Part shown: piece after piece, positions 15,692 through 23,176 of the stretch | How positions within the stretch are numbered: position 1 is the stretch's first letter | Layout: each line of letters begins with the position of its first letter | Origin: an uncultured Chlamydiae bacterium | Lineage (GTDB): Bacteria > Chlamydiota > Chlamydiia > Chlamydiales > SM23-39 | Length of the DNA stretch: 47,323 bases | Direction of reading: 5' to 3' | NCBI GenBank assembly: GCA_903889795.1 | Contig: CAISYW010000080.1 | Coordinates: 1-47,323 of the forward strand | Made by a program: the position numbers and the translations under genes | The notes under the pieces: generated by a model | Told to the model about the DNA's origin: nothing | The model's database searches: none | The model's input: the letters and a program-made list of their open reading frames with translations, nothing else

Positions 15692-16759
15692 ATGGAAGAA
15701 AAGGTCCAGCGGCTCTTGCTGCGGTTGCAGGAGGTCGAGCGGTTGCTGGGCCTGCCTGATGCTTTTAACGATCCAAAGAACTATCGTCAGTTATCCCAAG
15801 AACATTCTCAGCTTTCTTCATTGAGAGAAGCTTGGGATGATCTTCAATGCATTCGCAAGCAGATCGAAGATAATCGTGCGCTTCTCGCAATTGAAACGGA
15901 TCCCGAAATCTTGCAGATGGTGCGCGATGAGTTGCCCCAACTCGAATCTTCTGTCGTTGTAGCGCAAAAAAAATTAGAAACCCTTCTTGTTCCTCCGGAT
16001 CCTCGTGATAGTCGTAATATCATCTTAGAAATTCGCGCTGGTACCGGCGGCGATGAGGCGGCGCTTTTTGTAACCGACTGTGCTCGTATGTATCACAATT
16101 ATGCAGAGCGTAAAGGTTGGAAGGTTGAGATTATTTCAACATCTCCCTCTGAATTAGGCGGTTATAAAGAATATGTCATGTCCTTGTCGGGAACTAATGT
16201 GTTTCGACTGATGCAATATGAGGCGGGAACGCATCGTGTACAGCGGGTTCCTGAAACGGAGACGCAGGGTCGTATTCACACCTCTGCAGTCACTATGGCC
16301 GTTCTGTTGGAACCGACAGATGATGAAAAGGTTTTGATTGATGAGAGGGATTTAAAAATCGATACCTACCGCTCTTCCGGAGCTGGGGGGCAGCATGTCA
16401 ACACCACGGATTCTGCTGTGCGGATCACCCACATGCCAACCGGAGCTGTCGTTGCGTGTCAGGATGAGCGGAGTCAACATAAAAACCGTGAAAAAGCAAT
16501 GCGCTTGCTTGTTGCTATGATCCTTGAAACTCAGCGCCGCAAGAACGAACAAGAGATGTCCGCCATACGATCGACACAGGTCGGCAGCGGCGATCGGTCG
16601 GAGCGGATCCGTACTTATAATTTCCCTCAAAACCGCATCACAGACCATCGTATTAATTTAACTCTCTATAAGCTCGATCGCGTGATTGATGGTGATCTCG
16701 ATGATATTACAGTGGCTTTGGTTGCTCATTTTTACGCAGAAAAAATGAAGGACTCATAA
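15692..16759 (+). CDS. prfA: Peptide chain release factor 1
   Basis: About 355 residues with the ATG at 15692; the frame is open further back to 15671, but only from a TTG. RF1 reads UAA and UAG stops and triggers hydrolysis of the finished peptide. The catalytic GGQ lies in RSSGAGGQHVNTTDSAVRIT. The codon-recognition loop is near GRIHTSAVTMAVL. The N-terminal coiled helices and C-terminal domain are complete. It is followed by prmC only four bases after the stop, which makes sense because PrmC methylates the GGQ glutamine of RF1. Confidence 0.97.
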   Translation: MEEKVQRLLLRLQEVERLLGLPDAFNDPKNYRQLSQEHSQLSSLREAWDDLQCIRKQIEDNRALLAIETDPEILQMVRDELPQLESSVVVAQKKLETLLVPPDPRDSRNIILEIRAGTGGDEAALFVTDCARMYHNYAERKGWKVEIISTSPSELGGYKEYVMSLSGTNVFRLMQYEAGTHRVQRVPETETQGRIHTSAVTMAVLLEPTDDEKVLIDERDLKIDTYRSSGAGGQHVNTTDSAVRITHMPTGAVVACQDERSQHKNREKAMRLLVAMILETQRRKNEQEMSAIRSTQVGSGDRSERIRTYNFPQNRITDHRINLTLYKLDRVIDGDLDDITVALVAHFYAEKMKDS

Positions 16760-16763
16760 CCGG

Positions 16764-17615
16764 ATGTTAAAAACGATCGCTGAAGTTTTGACATTATCGG
16801 CCACCTTTTTAACAGATCATCAGATCGAGCGGCCCCGACGCTGCGCTGAGGATTTGCTCGCATCGATTTTGAAAGTGAAGAGAATCGATCTCTATTTGCA
16901 GTTTGATCGTCCTCTTGTCGAATCCGAAATGGTTTTGATGCGCCAATATTTGAAGCGCACGATTGCCAAAGAGCCCATCGCTTATATTATGGGCGAAGTA
17001 GAATTTTTAGGATGTCGTATCGAAGTAACGCGCGATGTGTTGATACCGCGTAATGAAACGGAAATTCTTGCTGATTTGGTGATAAAAAAATTGAAAGTCC
17101 TTGAGCCGGCAAAGCGGGTGCTTTGGGATCTTTGTACAGGGTCCGGCTGTATTGGATTGGGGATCAAACGTGCCTGTTCTTCGATTTCGATTGTGCTTTC
17201 CGATATTTGTCCAAGAGCGATTGAGTTAGCTAAGTCAAACAGTGTCAAAAATTGCTTACAAGTAGAATGCAGGGTAGGGGATTTGCTGCAGCCTTTTTTG
17301 AACGAAAAGGCCGATTTTGTGATTTGCAATCCCCCCTATGTGTCAAAAAAAGAATTTGATCTACTCGAAAGAAGTGTGCGCGATTTTGAGCCCTCTCTGG
17401 CATTATTGGCGGGTGATCAGGGGACTGATTTTTATGAGCGCCTCTCTATCGAATTACCCCGTTTTTTAAATCCCCGTGCCCAGGTGTTTTTGGAAATTGG
17501 CCATACACAGGGCGGGGCTGTTCAAGAAATTTTTCGCAAGGTTCCTTGGCGGGGTTCTCAAATTCTCAAAGATTGGGCCGGACATGATCGATTCTTTTTC
17601 CTTGAAATTGAATGA
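16764..17615 (+). CDS. prmC: Release factor glutamine methyltransferase
   Basis: 283 residues. PrmC (HemK) uses S-adenosylmethionine to methylate the glutamine of the GGQ motif of release factors. The catalytic NPPYV motif is present (DFVICNPPYVSKKEFD), as is the SAM-binding loop DLCTGSGCIGLGIK. The N-terminal helical domain contains the family pattern REPIAYIMGEVEFLG-like segment, here KEPIAYIMGEVEFLG. It is tightly linked to prfA, its substrate gene, as in most bacteria. Confidence 0.96.
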   Translation: MLKTIAEVLTLSATFLTDHQIERPRRCAEDLLASILKVKRIDLYLQFDRPLVESEMVLMRQYLKRTIAKEPIAYIMGEVEFLGCRIEVTRDVLIPRNETEILADLVIKKLKVLEPAKRVLWDLCTGSGCIGLGIKRACSSISIVLSDICPRAIELAKSNSVKNCLQVECRVGDLLQPFLNEKADFVICNPPYVSKKEFDLLERSVRDFEPSLALLAGDQGTDFYERLSIELPRFLNPRAQVFLEIGHTQGGAVQEIFRKVPWRGSQILKDWAGHDRFFFLEIE

Positions 17616-17665
17616 TTTTTTGCTGTATTCTACTTCTGTAAAATAGCCTTTTTGTTGAAAACAAA

Positions 17666-19009
17666 ATGTTTCATGCTCTAACTGAAAAGCTCCAATCCGT
17701 TTTCGCAGGCCTGCGTGGGAATAAAACTCTGTCCGAAGAGAATATTTCCGATGCGGTTCGCCAGGTTCGTTTGGCTCTTCTGGATGCCGACGTAAATTTC
17801 ACTGTAGCCGGCGAGTTTGTTAAACGTGTGAAAGAAAAGGTTTTGGGCGGCACTGTGTTGAAGACCGTTTCTCCGGGTCAGCAGTTCATCAAATTGGTTC
17901 ATGAAGAGCTGGCTGATTTTATGGGCGCGGAAGAAGCCGCCTTGGATTTAAAGGGCAAGATTTCTGTTATCATGCTTTGCGGTCTACAGGGATCGGGTAA
18001 AACGACGACGTGTGCGAAGTTGTCCTCATGGATTACGAAAACAGATCCTCATAAGCGTCAATTATTAGTTGCTTGTGATTTACAACGGCCAGCTGCGATT
18101 GATCAGCTTCAAAAATTAGGCCAATCTATCCAGGTTCCGGTTTTTATGATTCCGGGAGAATCCAATCCCATCAAAGTGGCGAAAAAAGCCATGGAGATGG
18201 CCAAGAGCGAAGGTTTTGATGTTTTGATTGTCGATACGGCAGGGCGCCTTCATCTCGATCAGGATTTAATGCAAGAGTTGGAGGAGATGAAGAGCTTTCT
18301 GGAGCCGAGGGAAGTGCTATTCGTCGCCAATGCTACAACAGGTCAGGATGCGGTGCGAACAGCGGCCGAATTCGATCGGCGAGTACAGATTACCGGAACG
18401 ATTCTCACCATGCTCGATGGAAATGCTCGGGCGGGTGCCGCGATTTCGATTCGCGAAGTTACAAAAAAACCGTTGAAATTCGAGGGTGTGGGCGAGAAGA
18501 TTGGCGATCTGCAGGTTTTTAATCCTCGTTCCATGGCCGATAGGATCTTGGGTTTCGGGGATGTGATTAATCTCGTCAAGAAAGCACAAGAAAATTTCGA
18601 CGAAAAGCAAAATGATGAGTTAGAAAAGAAGCTTCGAAAGGCATCCTTTACCTATGAAGACTATCTGAAGCAGATGTCGATGGTGAAGAAAATGGGATCC
18701 TTCAAGAGCATCTTGAAGATGCTTCCCGGAATGGGATCCTTTAACGATCTCGATTTTTCGGAAAAAGAGTTTGGAAAGCTTGAGGCGATGATTCTTTCGA
18801 TGACGCCATCCGAGCGCCAGGAAACGGTTGAATTGACCCATCTCCGCCGTAAGCGCATTGCTACAGGCAGTGGAGTTCAAGTCGATGATGTGAATCGGAT
18901 GGTGAAAGGATTCAAACGAGTGAAGCAACTCTTGAAAGGTATGCCAAATTTAAAAGCGCAAGCCCAGAAGATGGGGCTAAAAGATATGATGAATGATTAC
19001 AGAGGATAG
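17666..19009 (+). CDS. ffh: Signal recognition particle protein Ffh
   Basis: 447 residues. Ffh binds signal sequences on ribosomes together with 4.5S RNA and delivers them to FtsY. The order is an N domain, a GTPase G domain with GLQGSGKTTTCAK (P-loop) and VDTAGRLHLD, and then a methionine-rich M domain with MSMVKKMGSFKSILKMLPGM. The length and domain order are normal. The ATG lies 50 bases after prmC with no good ribosome binding site. rpsP starts two bases after its stop. Confidence 0.98.
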   Translation: MFHALTEKLQSVFAGLRGNKTLSEENISDAVRQVRLALLDADVNFTVAGEFVKRVKEKVLGGTVLKTVSPGQQFIKLVHEELADFMGAEEAALDLKGKISVIMLCGLQGSGKTTTCAKLSSWITKTDPHKRQLLVACDLQRPAAIDQLQKLGQSIQVPVFMIPGESNPIKVAKKAMEMAKSEGFDVLIVDTAGRLHLDQDLMQELEEMKSFLEPREVLFVANATTGQDAVRTAAEFDRRVQITGTILTMLDGNARAGAAISIREVTKKPLKFEGVGEKIGDLQVFNPRSMADRILGFGDVINLVKKAQENFDEKQNDELEKKLRKASFTYEDYLKQMSMVKKMGSFKSILKMLPGMGSFNDLDFSEKEFGKLEAMILSMTPSERQETVELTHLRRKRIATGSGVQVDDVNRMVKGFKRVKQLLKGMPNLKAQAQKMGLKDMMNDYRG

Positions 19010-19011
19010 CA

Positions 19012-19323
19012 ATGTTAGTGATTCGCTTGAGACAACAAGGTGCCAATAGCCGGCAGTCTTTCCGATTGGTCGTGACGGATGAGCGCAACCCACGGGATGG
19101 AAAATATATTGAAATGTTGGGATGGTATAATCCCTTTGGTGCGGAAATGAAAAATCTGCAGATCGATGTTCCCCGCTTACAGCACTGGCTGGATATGGGC
19201 GCTACGATTAGCGATCGGGCGAAAGCGCTTGTGAAACGATTTGCTCCTGAGGTTGTGCAGCAATTGACGCAGAAAAAAGTTGCGAAGATGACCAAGAAGA
19301 GAACTCGCCGCAAGAAAGAATAA
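19012..19323 (+). CDS. rpsP: 30S ribosomal protein bS16
   Basis: 103 residues. bS16 assists assembly of the 5' domain of 16S rRNA. The N-terminal half is canonical (MLVIRLRQQGA, VVTDERNPRDGKYIEMLGWY). The C-terminal 20 residues are a Lys/Arg-rich extension. The ATG follows AGAGGATAGC. Its TAA overlaps the ATG of trmD (TAATG), so translation is coupled. Confidence 0.97.
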   Translation: MLVIRLRQQGANSRQSFRLVVTDERNPRDGKYIEMLGWYNPFGAEMKNLQIDVPRLQHWLDMGATISDRAKALVKRFAPEVVQQLTQKKVAKMTKKRTRRKKE

Positions 19324-20003
19324 TGAGAATCGACATCCTGTCTCTTTTCCCTGACTATTTTCAGGGACCGTTTGATGTGAGTATCGTCAAACGTGCGCAG
19401 CAAAATGGACTGATTCAGATTCGCCAAGTCGATATTCGTGATTTTGCTGCTAATAAGAATAGGCGTGTTGATGATCGACCTTTTGGCGGTGGACCAGGCA
19501 TGGTTCTCTGTCCACAGCCCGCCGTAAGTGCGATTCGCAGTGTAAAAGATGAGCGCTCGCATGTTATCTATCTTTCGCCGCAAGGCGCGAAATTGGATGC
19601 GGCAAAGTGTAAGCAGTTGGCCCAAAAAGAGCATCTTGTCCTCCTTTGCGGTCATTATGAAGGAATCGATGAGAGGATCTTGGCGAATGATGTGCACGAA
19701 GAGATCAGCATTGGCGATTATGTGCTGACGAATGGGTGCGTTGCAGCCATTGTGCTTGTGGATGCGGTGATTCGCTTTATTCCAGGCGTGATAGGACATC
19801 CCGAAGCGGTGGAGCAAGATTCGTTTCAACAAGGGATTTTTGATGCTCCCCATTTTACCCGTCCCGAGGTGTTTGAAGGGATGGAGGTGCCGCACGTTTT
19901 ACGTCAGGGTCACCACGCAGAAATTGAAAAATGGCGCCGTGCCGAAGCAATGAAAAAAACAGCCCGGGTTCGACCCGAATTAGTGAAAGGAGTGACTCCG
20001 TGA
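19323..20003 (+). CDS. trmD: tRNA (guanine-N1-)-methyltransferase
   Basis: 226 residues. TrmD methylates G37 of tRNAs next to the anticodon and prevents +1 frameshifts. It is a SPOUT enzyme with a trefoil knot: RPFGGGPGMVL, LCGHYEGIDERIL and EEISIGDYVLTNGCVAA. The C-terminal RPEVFEGMEVPHVLRQGHHA is also canonical. Its stop overlaps the GTG start of rplS. Confidence 0.97.
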   Translation: MRIDILSLFPDYFQGPFDVSIVKRAQQNGLIQIRQVDIRDFAANKNRRVDDRPFGGGPGMVLCPQPAVSAIRSVKDERSHVIYLSPQGAKLDAAKCKQLAQKEHLVLLCGHYEGIDERILANDVHEEISIGDYVLTNGCVAAIVLVDAVIRFIPGVIGHPEAVEQDSFQQGIFDAPHFTRPEVFEGMEVPHVLRQGHHAEIEKWRRAEAMKKTARVRPELVKGVTP

Positions 20004-20428
20004 GTCGTACACCAGTGATTGAAGAACTTGAAAAATCGTATCTCAAGAAAGATGTTCCCCTATTTTATGTTGGGGATACTATTCGCGTTCAGACGCGTAT
20101 TATTGAAGGAGACAAGGAGCGTACGCAGGCTTTTACGGGCACTGTGATTGCGAAAAAAGGTACGGGACTATCCGAGACCTTTTCGTTATATCGACATGCT
20201 TACGGCTCTAACATGGAAAGAGTTTTTCTTCTCCACAGCCCTCGGATCGCTCAAATTGAGATTGTCCGTTCAGGAAAAGTGCGTCGTGCGAAACTTTATT
20301 ATATCCGTGGAAAATCGGGTAAAGCCATTAAAGTTCGCGAGCTTTTTACATCTGGAGAAAAGGCTGAGAGCGCCGTTCCCGAAGTTTCGGGTTCCGATGT
20401 TCCTGTTGATGAAACACCGGAGAGTTAA
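20000..20428 (+). CDS. rplS: 50S ribosomal protein bL19
   Basis: 142 residues from a GTG start at 20000 that overlaps the trmD stop (GTGA) and is preceded by AAAGGAG. The open frame extends upstream to 19931, but that part is antisense-like noise inside trmD. bL19 sits at the 30S-50S interface. The conserved pieces are VGDTIRVQTRIIEGDKERTQ, SETFSLYRHAYGSNMERVFL and HSPRIAQIEIVRSGKVRRAK. A C-terminal tail of about 25 residues (EKAESAVPEVSGSD...) is longer than in most bacteria and is acidic. Confidence 0.96.
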   Translation: MSRTPVIEELEKSYLKKDVPLFYVGDTIRVQTRIIEGDKERTQAFTGTVIAKKGTGLSETFSLYRHAYGSNMERVFLLHSPRIAQIEIVRSGKVRRAKLYYIRGKSGKAIKVRELFTSGEKAESAVPEVSGSDVPVDETPES

Positions 20429-20460
20429 TAACTCTTTTTAAAAACTTTCTCAGCGCGTAA

Positions 20461-20497
20461 TCTGTGCACCTAAAACGAGGAGTTTTAGGTGCAGAGA
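20461..20497 (+). promoter_or_regulatory. rnhB: Hairpin holding the rnhB ribosome binding site and start codon
   Basis: A 16-bp stem with one mismatch (TCTGTGCACCTAAAAC at 20461-20476 against 20482-20497) closes a five-base loop GAGGA. The loop is the Shine-Dalgarno sequence of the GTG start at 20489, which itself lies in the stem. It may act as a terminator between rplS and rnhB or as a translational control element. Confidence 0.5.
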
Positions 20498-21151
20498 TTG
20501 ATTGATTGCGATCAACGAGAAAGAAGTCGTCTTCGAAAAATGTCCCTTCACGAACAACGTCTGTATAAGCTGGGTTATCAACATATTGCCGGCATTGATG
20601 AGGCAGGGCGAGGACCTTTGGCCGGTCCTGTGGTTGCTGCGGCATGTATTTTGCCGTGCGATTTTTTGCTTTCTCATTTAAATGACAGCAAACAGCTTTC
20701 TTCTAAACAACGCGATGAGCTATTTGCAGAAATCACTTCCGACTCCCGAATTGTCTACGGGATCGGCATTGTGTCAGTCGATCGGATTGAAGAGATTAAT
20801 ATTCTGCGTGCCACGTTTGAGGCGATGCAAGAAAGTGTAGTAAAACTATCTCGTAGGCCGGAATATCTGCTGATTGATGGTAATCAATTACCCGCTTTTA
20901 ACTATCCAAAAGAAGGGATTGTGCATGGAGATGCTGTTTCAATTTCCATTGCTGCAGCGTCCATTATCGCTAAAGTGACGCGGGATCGAATCATGATCGA
21001 AGAAGCGGCCCGATGGCCGCAATATGGTTTTGCGCAGCATAAAGGCTATGGTACAGCGCAGCATCTCGACGCCATCCGACAATTGGGGCCGTGTCCTTTT
21101 CATCGAAAGACCTTCGAGCCTATCAAAAGCTGGATTGATTCTAATTTTTAA
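20489..21151 (+). CDS. rnhB: Ribonuclease HII
   Basis: 220 residues from a GTG start with GAGGAG a few bases upstream. An ATG at 20540 (MSLHEQRLYKLGYQ) is the alternative start. RNase HII cleaves RNA of RNA-DNA hybrids and misincorporated ribonucleotides. Catalytic acidic residues lie in the classical IAGIDEAGRGPLAGPVVAAA motif; the second Asp lies in LNDSKQLSSKQRD and another in LLIDGNQLP. The C-terminal PFHRKTFEPIKSW is also conserved. It is the last gene before an accessory block on the opposite strand, whose first gene overlaps its end by four bases. Confidence 0.96.
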   Translation: MQRLIDCDQRERSRLRKMSLHEQRLYKLGYQHIAGIDEAGRGPLAGPVVAAACILPCDFLLSHLNDSKQLSSKQRDELFAEITSDSRIVYGIGIVSVDRIEEINILRATFEAMQESVVKLSRRPEYLLIDGNQLPAFNYPKEGIVHGDAVSISIAAASIIAKVTRDRIMIEEAARWPQYGFAQHKGYGTAQHLDAIRQLGPCPFHRKTFEPIKSWIDSNF

Positions 21152-21846
21152 ATCGTACCTCGCCGCTCGTAAGGAGATCTTGGAGCTTCGGGTTTTTCAA
21201 GTATCTGTTTCATAGCTTGATTCTGTCGGCGTAATTTTCTATTTTCTTCTTTGAGAAAACTTATTTTTATTCGATCTGTACTATCCATTGTTTTGAATAC
21301 TTGTGCCGTGGTTGCAAGTTTTGTCTCGCGTATCACTCCTATGCGTTCTGCATCACTGACAATTTCGTATACCAGAGCGCGTGCATCACTGCGTTTCGCA
21401 GCATCCAATTTCTGAGATGCTGTTGTAATGGCAACTGAACATCTATTCAATTCAGATAGAGCATCATCGATAAGACGTAATTTGATTAAATCTTTTTGAT
21501 AGGAGCCTTTTAAAATTTGTAGGCCTTTGATCGCGGCATCTGTTTTGTATGCTATTCTTGCGCAATCTGTTTTTGATAAAGAATTTAACTCCGTGGGGTT
21601 GAAAAATCGACTGAGGCTACTGACAAATGGAGTTAATTCCTCAATGGAGCGGTTCCATTGACCTTTATAACCTACATAGGATCCTGCGAGACTGAGAAGA
21701 TTAGCCCCCGTTCTTGCAAGTCTCCATGATGTTCCCGGTTCAACTTTACCTTCTGCAAAACAAGGTTTTTCACCCGGCCTAAAACTGGCTAATTCATCTA
21801 ATCTCGTTTCTACGAATTGGAAATTACTTGATGCTCCAGTAGCCAT
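21148..21846 (-). CDS. Hypothetical helical protein, possible effector
   Basis: 232 residues, not recognised. It is Ser/Ala/Leu-rich and probably mostly helical. The last 50 residues contain a short charged coiled coil (ISFLKEENRKLRRQNQAMKQ) and a basic tail. There is no signal peptide or certain membrane helix, although residues 45-60 are mildly hydrophobic. The ATG at 21846 follows GGAGA. It is convergent with rnhB and overlaps it by four bases. It starts a block of three minus-strand genes placed between rnhB and yicC-gmk, which are close together in other chlamydiae, so it is likely lineage-specific. Confidence 0.75.
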   Translation of the reverse strand: MATGASSNFQFVETRLDELASFRPGEKPCFAEGKVEPGTSWRLARTGANLLSLAGSYVGYKGQWNRSIEELTPFVSSLSRFFNPTELNSLSKTDCARIAYKTDAAIKGLQILKGSYQKDLIKLRLIDDALSELNRCSVAITTASQKLDAAKRSDARALVYEIVSDAERIGVIRETKLATTAQVFKTMDSTDRIKISFLKEENRKLRRQNQAMKQILEKPEAPRSPYERRGTI

Positions 21847-21957
21847 GACTTACTTCTCCGTTAAATGTTAATATTATAATTTTATCACAATTAACAAAAT
21901 AAATAAATGCAAATTGTTAAAATTTTTAGTATTAGGTTGAGTGTTTGGTGTAAAAGA

Positions 21958-22965
21958 TTATTTAAATATTCGTGCGAGTTTTTGCATCATATCTTTTGAT
22001 AAATAGGCGTGGCCATATTCTGGGCTTGTCAGCACAGAGACGTTCTCAGCCTTGGGCCGGTTTGAAACGAAGTCGGCCATTTGTGCGCCCCGCGGAATGA
22101 TTGGATCATTTTGATGGTTTAAAATCGTGACTCGGTAACCTTGTTCGATCAGATTTTTCATGGGAGCGGTCGCGTCTAACAGCGCTCCGATGGTCCATCC
22201 GATCCAGGATGCTATTTTGGGCCATTTAGGCATTATTACACTGGTGGTCGCGGTGAAGGAGTCGTGGTTGATCAACTGAACTCGATCTCGATCGAGGGGT
22301 GGTTTACAGCTCGATGCATTCATAAGAGCGGCAGTCGCAACGGCTCCTCCCAATGAACTGCCTATGGTCGTTACTTTTTTATAATTTTGTAATGCATGGT
22401 TTAAAATTCTATGTCCGTCCGTTACGATAGATGTAGCGGTAGGACGATATTTGAAAAAACGGCTTGTTTGATTTCCGGAGCTATTGAGTCCTGTTCCTCG
22501 GTAGTCATACATAATAATCGGGCATTTCGCCAAGTCTAAGAGCTTTGCAGGCGTTGAAATCAATTTTCCATTTTTAATAAAATCTGCAACTGTCGCGCAA
22601 TTCGGATTATTGTATATTATGCAGCGACTATGATCTTTTCGATTAAAATTTGGGGGATAATAGATCGTGCATTTTAATGAATTGCCATCATAATGACGTA
22701 GGTCAAGAATTTCAATTGATGCTGGATTTGATTGAACTACTTGATTGATGATTTCTTCTGATTTTTCTGCGTTCGGACATCTATATTGTGATGGGACGAG
22801 CAATGAACTTGTGAGAAAAGCAAATCCACCCCGATTTACAATTAGCCAGTAAATCGCTCCAATTGTCCCTATAAGGCCGGTAGTGAGGTAAGAATTTCTT
22901 TGATCTGATGAAGACCTTAATAAGGATCTGCTGGGTTGTGTTGTTGGTGTCGCGATGGAAGTCAT
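21958..22965 (-). CDS. CHLPS (DUF818) family alpha/beta hydrolase-like membrane protein
   Basis: 335 residues. There is one hydrophobic segment at about residues 28-56 and then an alpha/beta hydrolase-like domain. It shows the strand IIYNNPNCATVADF, then MYDYRGTGLN and the elbow GSSLGG with Ser204. A possible acid is Asp287 in NHQNDPIIP and a possible His is His319 in PEYGHAYLS, completing a plausible triad. The layout matches the chlamydial CHLPS proteins of unknown substrate. The larger protein at 12521-14521 carries the same domain, so the window has two paralogues. The N-terminal hydrophobic segment suggests a membrane or inclusion location, which is inference. Confidence 0.82.
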   Translation of the reverse strand: MTSIATPTTQPSRSLLRSSSDQRNSYLTTGLIGTIGAIYWLIVNRGGFAFLTSSLLVPSQYRCPNAEKSEEIINQVVQSNPASIEILDLRHYDGNSLKCTIYYPPNFNRKDHSRCIIYNNPNCATVADFIKNGKLISTPAKLLDLAKCPIIMYDYRGTGLNSSGNQTSRFFKYRPTATSIVTDGHRILNHALQNYKKVTTIGSSLGGAVATAALMNASSCKPPLDRDRVQLINHDSFTATTSVIMPKWPKIASWIGWTIGALLDATAPMKNLIEQGYRVTILNHQNDPIIPRGAQMADFVSNRPKAENVSVLTSPEYGHAYLSKDMMQKLARIFK

Positions 22966-23176
22966 GCTAATTCTTTAATTCAACTCATCTTTTGTAAGGA
23001 TTATATCGTTTTAGTTTGTTTTTCTCCATGCTTTATAAATGGTTTATAAACACATTCTTTACATAACGGTTATGAGACAATCGCTAACCATGAGCGGGTT
23101 TTTTCAAAAAATAAGGCGGGGAAGGGGTCGAATCTTCTCCGCCTTAAGGCCTTGGTTTAAAGTTATTCTCTTTTGC

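Noticed and set aside
18912..19895. 327-codon minus-strand ORF opposite ffh, rpsP and trmD
   Set aside because: It lies fully antisense to three certain genes, has no motif and a composition typical of shadow frames.
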